From assembly GCF_000763495.1 (NCBI RefSeq), contig NZ_CP009576.1:2981036-3045035 (forward strand): 64,000 nt of DNA, read 5' to 3'. Origin of the DNA: Listeria ivanovii subsp. londoniensis (GTDB taxonomy: Bacteria; Bacillota; Bacilli; Lactobacillales; Listeriaceae). Shown piece by piece: positions 1 through 7,749 of this stretch; within the stretch, counting starts at the first letter, position 1; the number at the start of each line of letters is the position of its first letter. Position numbers and translations under genes: made by a program. Under the pieces are notes generated by a model. It was not told the origin of the DNA. It saw only the letters and a program-made list of their open reading frames with translations, and did not search any database.

Positions 1-428
1 TCGCCAAATTTAGTGACACCTGGAAGATTTCCACAAAAATGACCATCTTCGCCAATACCAATTAAAATTGCATCCAGTCCACCAACATGTTTTAAATGCG
101 CCTCATGCTCGGTATAGTTTTTTGTATCAAGCACATGAATCTGCTCTTCTGGAATTCCCGCTGGATCAAAATACATTTCTTTTAAATTACCAACTGTCAC
201 ACCAAATTTTTCTTCCCCAATTGGAATTTCATCAAAATTATAATAGCAAACATTTTTAAGCGGTGTCTTCTCACGCATTTCACTCACCAGCATCTCGTAC
301 ATTCGTTTTGGTGTAGAGCCTGCCGTGATGGCCAAATGTACTTCCTTATCTTGATACATCTTCCCTAAAAGCAGCTGCATTGTAGTTTTACTCATATTTT
401 CATAATCTTTTTCGATAATTATTTTCAT
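1..428 (-). CDS. NagB-like sugar phosphate isomerase/deaminase, 3' end cut by window edge
   Basis: The first about 142 codons of a minus-strand gene are present and the rest lies off the left edge. The ATG at 428 follows an AGAGGTG ribosome binding site. The translation has the Rossmann-like start of the glucosamine-6-phosphate isomerase / 6-phosphogluconolactonase family: ITAGSTPKRMYEML near residues 34-47, NFDE near 65-68, and IGEDGHFCGNLPG near 125-137. That last block resembles GxGxDGHIAFNEP of NagB but has C-G-N in place of A-F-N, so the exact substrate is uncertain. The family interconverts amino sugar phosphates or hydrolyses phosphogluconolactone in the cytosol. It is divergent from the MerR gene at 510, with an 81-bp shared promoter region, so that regulator may control it (inference). 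Confidence 0.8.
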   Translation of the reverse strand, partial: MKIIIEKDYENMSKTTMQLLLGKMYQDKEVHLAITAGSTPKRMYEMLVSEMREKTPLKNVCYYNFDEIPIGEEKFGVTVGNLKEMYFDPAGIPEEQIHVLDTKNYTEHEAHLKHVGGLDAILIGIGEDGHFCGNLPGVTKFG

Positions 429-450
429 TTTTTTCACCTCTCACTTTGAA

Positions 451-465
451 TTACCTTTATGGTAA
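451..465. promoter_or_regulatory. Inverted repeat TTACC-N5-GGTAA in the divergent promoter
   Basis: TTACC at 451-455 and GGTAA at 461-465 form a short dyad inside the 81-bp space between the NagB-like gene and the MerR gene. MerR-family proteins bind dyads in the spacer of the promoter they control, so this is a plausible operator. No clear -10 and -35 pair with the 19-bp spacing typical of MerR targets was found here. Confidence 0.35.
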
Positions 466-509
466 AGTATATAGTAACTATAGAGTCAAATGGAAAGGAT
501 GATAAATAA

Positions 510-1244
510 ATGACACCACTGTTGTCCATTGGTGAGATGGCGAAAAAAAGTCAACTCTCCATTCAGCGACTGCGCTATTACGATAAAATCGGGCTTTTAG
601 TTCCCGCATTTACTGATTCGGTTTCTGGATATCGCTATTATGAAGTAGCACAAGAAGAACAGCTTAATTTTATTCAAGCCTTGCAATATATGGGCTTTTC
701 TTTGAAAGCAATCAAACAATATCTTGATAAAAATACGCCTGAAAGCTTACCCGAACTACTTATTAAATATCAACAAAAGCTCCAAGAAGATGAAGCGCGT
801 ATAGCTCGAAAAAAATGGCTGCTTAATCGATTTCAATTACTTCTAAAACGGAAACCTGAAAAATCTCAATCTGTGAAAACTACTAGATTAATACTTACAG
901 AACCATTACAAATGCCTATTCATTCGACCATTTTAAATGATCCACTGTTTCACCAGGAAGTCCAAGCGTTGATAAATCGCCTAAATCTTTCTAAAAGTTA
1001 CTCGCAATTTCCGGGCTATTTGATGCTAGACGGACAGGCTTACCTTTTCATTGAGCTTGACCATTCCGTTAAAGCAGACGGAGAGCGCTCTTTGCAAACA
1101 AGCGAACGCAAACCATTTTGCCTCCCGCAAAATTGGGAATTAAAATCCGAAAGTGAAAATTATCTCCTTCAAGAAACGGTAGCTTGGGTAGATAAAGAGT
1201 TAGTTCATGGCTATTCCTATGAAACAAATTTATATTTTGAGTGA
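510..1244 (+). CDS. MerR-family transcriptional regulator with C-terminal effector region
   Basis: This is a 244-residue cytosolic DNA-binding regulator. Residues 5-15 (LSIGEMAKKSQ) and 21-30 (LRYYDKIGLL) form the MerR winged helix-turn-helix, followed by the usual coiled-coil dimerisation helix to about residue 105. Residues 115-240 form a separate C-terminal domain, as in drug-sensing BmrR/TipA-type members, but I cannot identify a ligand. The ATG at 510 follows AAAGGATG. The gene is divergent from the NagB-like gene and 53 bp upstream of a GNAT gene on the same strand. It may regulate either (inference from position). The fold is clear, the target is not. Confidence 0.85.
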   Translation: MTPLLSIGEMAKKSQLSIQRLRYYDKIGLLVPAFTDSVSGYRYYEVAQEEQLNFIQALQYMGFSLKAIKQYLDKNTPESLPELLIKYQQKLQEDEARIARKKWLLNRFQLLLKRKPEKSQSVKTTRLILTEPLQMPIHSTILNDPLFHQEVQALINRLNLSKSYSQFPGYLMLDGQAYLFIELDHSVKADGERSLQTSERKPFCLPQNWELKSESENYLLQETVAWVDKELVHGYSYETNLYFE

Positions 1245-1268
1245 CATTTTCTGGGGAATGGTTATAAT
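1241..1268 (+). promoter_or_regulatory. Promoter of the GNAT gene
   Basis: A perfect TATAAT at 1263-1268 is preceded by GTGACA at 1241-1246 with a 16-bp spacer. The -35 overlaps the stop codon of the MerR gene. This gives the GNAT gene its own promoter 30 bp upstream of its start. Confidence 0.55.
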
Positions 1269-1297
1269 AGAAAGAAATAAAGTGGAGGTGGATTGCC

Positions 1298-1744
1298 ATG
1301 GAAATCAAGCAAATTGCATCAAAAGACACTCAGGATATCAGACATCGGGTCCTTCGCCCAGAGCAACCGGAAAGTAATGCTATTTATAAAAATGATGATT
1401 TAGAAGGAGCTTTTCATTTAGGAGCTTTTGAAAAAGATATTTTAGTTGGTGTAGCCAGTTTTTATCCAGAAAAATCAGCAATCATTATGGCACCTGAGCA
1501 GTACAGGATTCGAGGTGTGGCGGCAGAACGTGGGATGCGCTTAAAAGGTGTAGGTTCCGCTTTACTTTCGGCCGGTGAAGCGGAAATTTGGAAGCAGGGT
1601 GCAGAGATTATCTGGTGTAATGCGCGGATTGTCGCAGTCGGTTTTTATGAAAAACATGGTTATCGTAAAGTTGGTAAATCGTTTGTTATCCCAGGAATCG
1701 GCGAGCATTATTTAATGACAAAAGTGAACCCCATTGGATTGTAA
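1298..1744 (+). CDS. GNAT family N-acetyltransferase
   Basis: This is a 148-residue cytosolic acetyltransferase that would move an acetyl group from acetyl-CoA to an unknown amine. The acetyl-CoA pyrophosphate loop is RLKGVG at residues 81-86, in the position of the family R/Q-x-x-G-x-G/A motif. The typical C-terminal strand-turn FYEKHGY is at 116-122. The length is normal for a single GNAT domain. The start is supported by GTGGAGGTG nine bases upstream of the ATG. It has its own promoter just after the MerR gene. The small single-domain form does not reveal the substrate. Confidence 0.85.
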   Translation: MEIKQIASKDTQDIRHRVLRPEQPESNAIYKNDDLEGAFHLGAFEKDILVGVASFYPEKSAIIMAPEQYRIRGVAAERGMRLKGVGSALLSAGEAEIWKQGAEIIWCNARIVAVGFYEKHGYRKVGKSFVIPGIGEHYLMTKVNPIGL

Positions 1745-1766
1745 AAAAAACGCGCCATTCTGGAAG

Positions 1767-2062
1767 TTATGTAATACACTCCCCCATAAAGTTAATACTT
1801 TTATCTTTATCACCTGAATTTTTTACAAATATATACTTTATAATATCCATGCCAAGTTCCAAGTGTGTATCTTTTTCTGCTTGTAGCGCATTTGATAAAT
1901 CCTGCCTAATTTGAAAGTTCGTAATTCCTGATATTGTAATGGCATTCAAAAATTCTGGTGAGGTTGAATCTTCTGAATTGGGAATAATTTGTTAGCGCTC
2001 TGGTGGTAGTCATAACATTTCTCTTGATTTCTTGCATCAATCACTTGTTTATTAGCCATCAT
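1767..2062 (-). pseudogene. Decayed gene of unknown function, split by a frameshift
   Basis: Two coding-like frames abut on the minus strand. The first starts at ATG 2062/2059 and reads MANKQVIDARNQEKC and onward, ending at a TGA about 100 bases later. The second frame, without a good start, opens just after a TAA near 1996 and reads through ITNFQIRQDLSNALQAEKD to ...NFMGECIT at 1767. The two overlap around 1960-1995, so one single-base frameshift there would join them into one protein of about 98 residues. There is no clear ribosome binding site before 2062. I do not recognise the family. It could also be two unrelated chance frames, though the second has normal coding composition. Confidence 0.35.
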
Positions 2063-2374
2063 TATTTAATGAGCGATCTTTTTTGTCTATCTATACTAGT
2101 AATACTATTTGTTCATTGTATCACTAATCAAATTCCAGTTAACAATAAACCCTTTCTATACGTTTTTACATAAAAATATAAAGTACGATCTCCAGAAAAT
2201 TTTAGTCAAGTAAAATTGCTTTCATATCATGTTAAGCTTGTTTCAAATTTTTTATTATACACTTAAACTAATGAATTGATATTAGCATATTCTTGTATCT
2301 TTCAGGCATACCTTATTTAGACAATCGAAAATTATATACTAATTCATATCCATGTTAAACGTAATTCATTATAG

Positions 2375-2412
2375 GCATATAAAAAGAGGAAGCGAAAATT
2401 CGTCTCCTCTTC
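2375..2412 (-). terminator. Rho-independent terminator after the DUF3139 gene
   Basis: Read on the minus strand, AGAGGAGACGAA and TTCGCTTCCTCT form a stem with a two-base mismatch, followed by TTTTTATA. It closes the two-gene unit 3722-2490. Confidence 0.7.
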
Positions 2413-2489
2413 TAAATCTCATTGTTATTATTAATCCATAATTCCTATCAAACTAAATTAACGAGTTTTTAACTCCGCTCAATTTAATG

Positions 2490-2867
2490 CTACTTTGTTT
2501 TATTCATCTCTTCCAATTGTTCTGGAAGAGGTGGGTGTTTCATCTGGTTATCCTCTTGACTTGAGCCATCTTTAAATGCAACGACATAAATATGATGTGG
2601 ATATTCGTATCTTTCATCATAAACATACTCATATTTTAAATCTGGATCATCTTTAAAAACTATCTTCGTAAGATAACCACCCATTTTCCAATCTTTCTTT
2701 ATTACTCTTGTATCAATTTGATTGGATGTAATTTTTTGTTCTGCTAAGTAGTCATCTACGGCTTTATTAGCCGTATTTTTGGGAATTACAAACCAAAAGA
2801 TATATACAATCAATCCAAGAATCAACACAACTCCTAATGTTATCCACCATTTTTTATACTTTTTCAT
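2490..2867 (-). CDS. DUF3139-type membrane-anchored small protein
   Basis: This is a 125-residue protein with one N-terminal membrane segment at about residues 9-30 after a KKYKK start, and a small outward-facing domain. The block KAVDDYLAEQKI followed by a Lys-rich strand and the FKDDPDLKYEYVYDE stretch fits the DUF3139 pattern, a family of short anchored proteins without assigned function in Listeria and related Firmicutes. The ATG at 2867 follows AGGAAG at nine bases. It sits 27 bp downstream of a secreted papain-like protein on the same strand and shares its terminator, so the two probably form one transcript. No function is claimed. Confidence 0.7.
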   Translation of the reverse strand: MKKYKKWWITLGVVLILGLIVYIFWFVIPKNTANKAVDDYLAEQKITSNQIDTRVIKKDWKMGGYLTKIVFKDDPDLKYEYVYDERYEYPHHIYVVAFKDGSSQEDNQMKHPPLPEQLEEMNKTK

Positions 2868-2894
2868 CTAGTTACACTTCCTAATATATTAGAT

Positions 2895-3722
2895 TTATTT
2901 AAAGTATTTCACTTGTTGTGGCTTATACGATTTTGAAAAATAGTTAGGTAAATCATAAACTGCAACTAATGACGGAAATACATGTACTACAGGCTTGCTT
3001 CCCGTACCAAAATAGTAAGCTTGAAGCACGATCTTAGAACAATAAGTTGGGTTCTTACTATATCGACTTCCTGTCATTCCATACTTCGGAAAAATGTTTT
3101 GCTTGGATGTCCCGTTAGTGGAGTAGTAATTTTTATCTGCCCAGCTTGCTGCTGCATTGGCGACCGAACTATCCTTCAACCGATATACTTTTACCCAACC
3201 TTTACCATCATATTCTTTCATCCATTTTGCCGTACTCTGTTGTCTTGTCGTTTCTCCTTTGCCAGGAATATCTAATATATACTCATTACCATTCGCAATA
3301 GCTGCATGCCCTAATAATCCAGAAGATGAAGTTCCATTAGTAATCAGAATATCTCCCTTCTTAACAGTGTAGCCCTTATATACACCTCTTACCATTGGCT
3401 TCTGTGGTACTTCTTCCCATTCTTCCTCTACAACAGGGGGTTGACCATAGTTATTAAATTTTATCCATTCTTCATAAGACATCGAGTTATCATATACACC
3501 ATCTTTTAGTCCATCTTGATAAACTTGTTCATACTGATTTTTATTCTCATCTGTCCATGCTGCTAAACTCACATCCGCTTGTTTAATAATTCCTTCTGAA
3601 ACTCCCTGATTATACAACGCTTCATAATCCACTTTTTCTTGCGCTTGACCAATCACTGGAGACATCAAAATCCCACTTATTAGAAAAAGTATTGTAATAA
3701 TCCCAACTAACCATCTTTTCAT
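2895..3722 (-). CDS. Secreted YycO/YiiX-like permuted papain-fold protein
   Basis: The predicted precursor has 275 residues. I chose the ATG at 3722, not 3740, because GAGAG lies at normal distance before it. An N-terminal signal peptide ends near GQAQ. Two copies of a roughly 30-residue motif (Y-x3-Y-x2-G-x3-G ... S-x3-W) follow. The C-terminal domain has KKGDILI, GHAAI and YCSKIV in the order of permuted NlpC/P60 (YiiX/YycO) enzymes, with His139 and Cys228 (this start) as likely catalytic residues. Such proteins are cell-wall or lipid amidase/peptidase-like. The substrate is unknown. It is the first gene of a unit with the DUF3139 gene. Confidence 0.75.
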   Translation of the reverse strand: MKRWLVGIITILFLISGILMSPVIGQAQEKVDYEALYNQGVSEGIIKQADVSLAAWTDENKNQYEQVYQDGLKDGVYDNSMSYEEWIKFNNYGQPPVVEEEWEEVPQKPMVRGVYKGYTVKKGDILITNGTSSSGLLGHAAIANGNEYILDIPGKGETTRQQSTAKWMKEYDGKGWVKVYRLKDSSVANAAASWADKNYYSTNGTSKQNIFPKYGMTGSRYSKNPTYCSKIVLQAYYFGTGSKPVVHVFPSLVAVYDLPNYFSKSYKPQQVKYFK

Positions 3723-4183
3723 TACATTCTCTCTTTTCATGTAAAATTTAGTATGCTAACAACAAAACTATAACATAAAAAACAAATGTATAACCAAAAA
3801 TGTAATGAAATATCCAATTCTTGTCATGAACGGCAAATTCCGACTTTAATTTTCGCTGTTTTAACACAAACTGACTGCATTTATTAAGAAATTTCGAAAT
3901 TAATCACATATTGTGTTATTATACACCGTTTAATAGTTTGATGCTAAATATTCCAAGTATTTCTCTTTATAAGTTAAATTTTCCGTATATTTTTGCTGCT
4001 TTTTAAATTTAATGCTGCATACACTATTATATTTATACATATTAACCTCTAATATCATGTGATTTTTCATCTTTCCACTCAATTTCAGTGTATCTAACAT
4101 ATATTCTCTAGTAATTAGTAATTAATTCAAAAATCTTACATAACACCATTTCAGAACACATTAAGTAAGATTCAAGCTAACTG

Positions 4184-4218
4184 AAAAAAAGAGAGTAAAC
4201 GAAAATTCGTTTACTCTC
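4184..4218 (-). terminator. Rho-independent terminator, minus strand
   Basis: GAGAGTAAACGAA and its exact complement form a 13-bp stem (4191-4218), with seven T residues following on the minus strand (4184-4190). It lies downstream of the gene fragment at 4329-4529 and of the gene at 4575. Confidence 0.8.
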
Positions 4219-4248
4219 ATAGAACTCCAATGCTTCACGGCATTTTAT

Positions 4249-4287
4249 CGAATCTAACTCAATGCCATTGAGTTAGATTCGTTTTTT
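4249..4287 (+). terminator. Orphan plus-strand terminator
   Basis: CGAATCTAACTCAAT and its exact complement form a 15-bp perfect stem with a three-base loop (4249-4281), followed by six T residues on the plus strand. No plus-strand gene lies upstream for about 2.5 kb, so its transcript is unknown. Confidence 0.7.
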
Positions 4288-4328
4288 GCTACTGCAACAT
4301 AATAAATAGCTAAATTTTATTCCTTATT

Positions 4329-4529
4329 TCAATTATTTTTAAAGGTATTTGGTATAATTAACCTTTCTTGATCAATTTCCATAATTGGAACGGTAATACT
4401 CATCTCTACTTCTTGATTATAGTCATAATCAAAAAAATTTGTTATATCCCATCCAATCATGTCCTCTTCACTTGTGAAGTTTGAATACAATGAAAAGCCA
4501 AATGGAAAAAAGCTAATTTCATCTATTTT
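4329..4529 (-). pseudogene. C-terminal fragment of an unknown protein
   Basis: An open minus-strand frame of 66 codons ends at TGA 4329 and reads IDEISFFPFGFSLYS, then EEDMIGWDITNFFDYDY, then VPIMEIDQERLIIPNTFKNN. Composition is protein-like and the end is clean, but the frame is closed by TAA at 4530-4532 next to a T6A6 run and has no ribosome binding site or usable start. It lies directly after the gene at 4575 on the same strand. I read it as the 3' remnant of a gene that lost its front part, possibly by slippage in the homopolymer run or by deletion. The family is not recognised. Confidence 0.5.
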
Positions 4530-4574
4530 TTAAAAAAGATATAAGCTTACAATTAATTATTCAAAAATAGTACT

Positions 4575-5096
4575 TCACCATTGATAATCATATGTCTTAT
4601 AATCGTACACTACAATAACGGATACTTTTCCTTTGTCATTTAAAGCAAAACCCAGCTTTATGTTTTTGTTTTTATCCGTATATAATATTAACTTTCCATA
4701 TTTATCGCTATTCATTTTTTTATATTTATCACCATACTCACTGATTACTTCTTTTTTTGTAGAACCAATACCTATATTTTTATTTGTCTTCAAATTTAGC
4801 TTATTTATCATTTGATTGTTTTCTATATACACCACTTTATGGGTCGATTTATCAGAAGATACTACGAAATAATTTTCATCTTCATAATAATAGTCTTTAA
4901 ATTTCCCTTTCTTGGTCATATAAAAGTCAGGGTAATCATGAGCCACTTGTTTATCATCTGAATGGATGGATAAACCAGCAAATTCTAAATCACTTAAATC
5001 TGTATTTTTGTCAAATAGAGTTGTATTTCTATACAACAAGAAAACAGCTAATAAGCTAATAATTACTAATATACTTACCAAAAACTTCCTTTTCAT
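4575..5096 (-). CDS. Hypothetical membrane-anchored protein
   Basis: This is a 173-residue protein. Residues 1-22 (KRK then a hydrophobic stretch) form a membrane anchor without a lipobox Cys, and the rest is a Lys/Asp/Tyr-rich exported domain. The block NIGIGSTKKEVISEYG resembles the short helix-turn motif of BamE-like small folds, but similarity at this level is not proof. A strong TAGGAGG lies before the ATG at 5096. The upstream frame (5116-5703) is 19 bp away on the same strand, so both may have been one transcript. I do not recognise a function. Confidence 0.65.
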   Translation of the reverse strand: MKRKFLVSILVIISLLAVFLLYRNTTLFDKNTDLSDLEFAGLSIHSDDKQVAHDYPDFYMTKKGKFKDYYYEDENYFVVSSDKSTHKVVYIENNQMINKLNLKTNKNIGIGSTKKEVISEYGDKYKKMNSDKYGKLILYTDKNKNIKLGFALNDKGKVSVIVVYDYKTYDYQW

Positions 5097-5115
5097 ATGC
5101 TAAATACCTCCTATA

Positions 5116-5679
5116 TCAATATTTATGGAAAGTTTTTTTATGCTTGATAAGTCCACTGCATTTACCATTTTTACCTTTAGGACTCCAAGCACAATATCTG
5201 TATTTTGCTGGTCCATAATCTTTTAAGCATCCCTTTGATCTAACTAATGCTTTATCCCAATCACACGTCTTTGATGCCAATAATTGTATAGTATAATTAG
5301 AGCTATTAGTAGTATTTAAGGGTGCAAGTGGAACTGCTAAAGTTATAGAACCATGCTTGTTTTCCATATTAGCTACAAAAGTATTATTTTCTCCCATCTT
5401 TTGCATAAGTCCGTCCACTGAAATATCTTCCACAATTTCAGCCTTATGTACATCTTTATTTTCTACAACTACAGATTCGGTAGCTTCTCCTTGATAAAGC
5501 ATTTCTTCCACGGCATTTTTCTTTGCTTCGCCAACATTTTGACATCTTTTGTACCAATCACGTATAGTCGAATTTGGTATATTTGTTTTTTTAGAACCGA
5601 GATTTCTTGATTTTTCCTTTTCAAGAATCTCTTGTACAGCAAATGGCCTTTGTTCAAAACTAGTTTTATTGATTGTTAT
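5116..5679 (-). pseudogene. Transposase-OrfA-like N-terminus joined to Cys-rich tail, start codon lost
   Basis: One continuous frame runs 5703 to 5116. It has no ATG near its front, but GAGGAG lies nine bases before an ATA at 5679, where translation would give (M)TINKTSFEQRPFAVQE and onward. Residues 1-55 resemble the helix-turn-helix of IS3-type OrfA proteins (NIPNSTIRDWYKRCQN). The remainder is not transposase-like; it ends in a Lys-rich tail with four Cys (CDWD, GCLKD, RYCAWS, GKCSG). A GTG at 5511 or ATG at 5505 could start a shorter 129-131 residue protein, but neither has a good ribosome binding site. Either the original ATG mutated to ATA, or this is a rare ATA start. Confidence 0.4.
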
Positions 5680-5686
5680 AGAAAAA

Positions 5687-5743
5687 CACTCCTCATAAAG
5701 TAACTAGAATTTTGTTTTCCTAGTGTCTACTTTATAGGGAGTG
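5687..5743. repeat. Long imperfect inverted repeat with 12-bp spacer
   Basis: The left arm at 5687-5707 starts CACTCCTCATAAAGTAACT and the right arm at 5720-5743 is its near complement (CACTCCCTATAAAGTAGACA on the other strand). The arms match over about 20 bp with a three-base gap. The repeat lies directly before the transposase-like frame. It could be abutted insertion-sequence ends or a regulatory hairpin. It has no T-run, so it is not a terminator. Confidence 0.6.
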
Positions 5744-5890
5744 TATCGGTTATTAAATCATATTTACGAATATTCATCGTGTTTTTAATAATGCTACTGT
5801 CAGGGAGTCATGTTCGTAATAACATTTATTCACTTATTTGACAATATTCATGCTAGCAATCTGGAACTTTGAAATCCAGATTCTTTTCTT

Positions 5891-6334
5891 TTATAATTTC
5901 GAATAAGGTTGCGAATGAAGCATCCAAGAAATTCCATATGCATCTACGAATTGTCCCATTTTTCCGCCCCAGAATTGCTCTGCGTATGGTAAAGTGACGG
6001 TTACTTTTCCAGATGAGCTAACTTTTTCATAAAAAGCTTCTGCCTCCGCTACGGCCACCGGATCTTCATTGTCTAAGTCTAGCATAATAGAAATCTGATT
6101 TGTCGCTGAAACTGGTTTTCCAAATGAATCTGAGCAAAATAGATTAGCACCAAGTACCGTAAATCCACCATGAACCGTGGAGTTTTCAAGGTCTTCATTT
6201 GGGAGTCCAAACATCTCGCTTTGTTCTTCATTCACAGGTAAACGGGTAATATTCGTCGCTCCAAATACTTCTTCATAATAACTTAAAGCCTCTTTTGCAT
6301 TATCAAAAGCTAAATACGGGTACAACTTTGCCAT
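5891..6334 (-). CDS. VOC-family (PhnB/glyoxalase-like) protein
   Basis: This is a 147-residue cytosolic protein of the vicinal oxygen chelate superfamily, PhnB-like subgroup. It has the LYPYLAFDNAKEALSYYEEVFGA start and a C-terminal GKMGQFVDAYGISWMLH block. Members bind metal or small ligands, and many have no known reaction. The ATG at 6334 is chosen over an upstream GTG at 6343, because GGAG sits directly against that GTG but eight bases before this ATG. It lies 62 bp downstream of the MATE gene and is probably separate from it. Ligand unknown. Confidence 0.8.
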   Translation of the reverse strand: MAKLYPYLAFDNAKEALSYYEEVFGATNITRLPVNEEQSEMFGLPNEDLENSTVHGGFTVLGANLFCSDSFGKPVSATNQISIMLDLDNEDPVAVAEAEAFYEKVSSSGKVTVTLPYAEQFWGGKMGQFVDAYGISWMLHSQPYSKL

Positions 6335-6396
6335 AAAAATCACTCCTTCATTCTTTTTTCAGACGCTAATAACTAAAATACCCAAAGCCTTTACAT

Positions 6397-7749
6397 TTAA
6401 ACTAGTTCAGTATTTTTGAAAATTGGACGCCAAGTTTTCTTCATAATTATAACACAGACAGTAAATGCACCTAGGTCAGCAAGTGGGAAAGCGTACCAAA
6501 TGCCATTTAAGCCGAAGAATTGAGGCAATATAATTAACAGTGGTACTAAACAGATGATCTGACGCATAAGCGAAATAATAAACGAAATCCGCGCCCGACC
6601 GAGTGCTTGATATAGTCCACCACAAACAATTTGGAAACCAATTGTCGGTGCGGCTAACAACATAAATCTAACGGCATTCGTTCCTTCAGCAATCAATTCT
6701 GGGTCGTTTGAGAAAATCCGGACAAGCATTCCTGGGAAAATTTCGACCAAACCCCAAGCGATTAAAGACATAACCGTCGCTGCAAACATAGAAACTTTGA
6801 CAGCTTTCATCACCCGTTCAAACTGTCTGGATCCATAGTTAAAACCGACAATCGGCTGCATCCCTTGTGTTACACCATTTATCGGCATAATCACGAATGA
6901 AGCAATTCGGTTGGCAATTCCATAAACTGCAATAGCAAGCGTTCCACCATAAATATTTAGCATCCAGTTTACCGCGATTGTAACGATACTTCCTGCTGAC
7001 ATCATGATAAATGACGGGAACCCAATCGCCATAATCCGGCGAATAAGCGGGAAATCCATTCGGAAAGTTATCCCCTTTAGAGATAGAGTGCTTTTTCCGG
7101 ATAAGAAATAAATCAGCAGCCAAACCGCCCCAACTGCTTGAGCAATTACCGTTGCAAGAGCTGAACCACGAACGCCCATGCCAAATCCCATAATAAAAAT
7201 CGGATTTAAAATCATATTTAAAATAGCGGAAATGAGCATTGTTAACATCGCTGTTTTAGCATTACCTTCCGAACGAACAATATTATTCATTGCCATTGCA
7301 AATGTCTGGAATACTGCTCCTAGCAAGATAAGTGACAAGAAATCACTTGCAATATCGTGAATGTCTGCTGGTGCGCCAAAAAGTGTAATCAATGGATCTA
7401 AGAAAATAAATGTAATAATAGCAATAAAAATACTAGATAATACGACCAACCAAATGACTTGGTGGAAGACTTTATTCGCCTGACCCTGTTCCCCGGCACC
7501 GAGCGAACGAGAAATAATCGAAGCACCACCAATTCCAAACATTGCAGCCATCGCCATTAGTATCATTTGAACTGGAAAAGCAATTGAAAGCGCCGCAACG
7601 CCAGATGGTCCAACCCCGTAAGACACAAAAATCGTATCGACAATATTATACATACCCATAACAAACATCCCAATAAATGCGGGAACCGATAGTCGCGCCA
7701 TAAGTGATGGTATGCTATCTTCACCTAAACGTTTACTTTGTTCTTTCAT
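6397..7749 (-). CDS. MATE-family multidrug efflux transporter (MepA-like)
   Basis: This 450-residue inner-membrane protein has about twelve hydrophobic segments arranged as two MatE halves, each with the repeated G-x-G-x-A core (MFGIGGASIISRSLGAG near residues 70-86). MATE pumps export cationic drugs using Na+ or H+ gradients. The start overlaps the stop of the MarR gene by 4 bp (ATGA), so the two are translationally coupled. This MarR-MATE layout matches the mepR-mepA arrangement of staphylococci, which supports efflux under MarR control. Substrates cannot be read from sequence. Confidence 0.9.
   Translation of the reverse strand: MKEQSKRLGEDSIPSLMARLSVPAFIGMFVMGMYNIVDTIFVSYGVGPSGVAALSIAFPVQMILMAMAAMFGIGGASIISRSLGAGEQGQANKVFHQVIWLVVLSSIFIAIITFIFLDPLITLFGAPADIHDIASDFLSLILLGAVFQTFAMAMNNIVRSEGNAKTAMLTMLISAILNMILNPIFIMGFGMGVRGSALATVIAQAVGAVWLLIYFLSGKSTLSLKGITFRMDFPLIRRIMAIGFPSFIMMSAGSIVTIAVNWMLNIYGGTLAIAVYGIANRIASFVIMPINGVTQGMQPIVGFNYGSRQFERVMKAVKVSMFAATVMSLIAWGLVEIFPGMLVRIFSNDPELIAEGTNAVRFMLLAAPTIGFQIVCGGLYQALGRARISFIISLMRQIICLVPLLIILPQFFGLNGIWYAFPLADLGAFTVCVIIMKKTWRPIFKNTELV

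Larger units (their letters stand above)
1745..2489. other. AT-rich intergenic stretch with gene remnant and terminator
   Basis: This 745-bp stretch lies between the GNAT gene and the DUF3139 gene and has no intact gene. The left half holds a minus-strand decayed reading frame (1767-2062). The middle (about 2065-2375) is AT-rich and I see nothing in it. The right end carries a minus-strand terminator (2375-2412). It is the left boundary of an accessory patch that runs to about 5890. Confidence 0.6.
3723..4574. other. AT-rich intergenic stretch with remnants and two hairpins
   Basis: These 850 bp hold no intact gene. A weak 56-codon frame on the minus strand (3930-4100) is Lys/Tyr-rich, has no good ribosome binding site and is not annotated as a gene. 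Two strong hairpins, one per strand (4184-4218 minus and 4249-4287 plus), and a minus-strand C-terminal gene fragment (4329-4529) fill the right part. The rest is AT-rich with no signal I can read. Confidence 0.6.

Noticed and set aside
3930..4100. 56-codon minus-strand frame rich in Lys and Tyr
   Set aside because: No clear ribosome binding site, AT-rich context and no recognisable domain. May be a remnant but cannot be supported.
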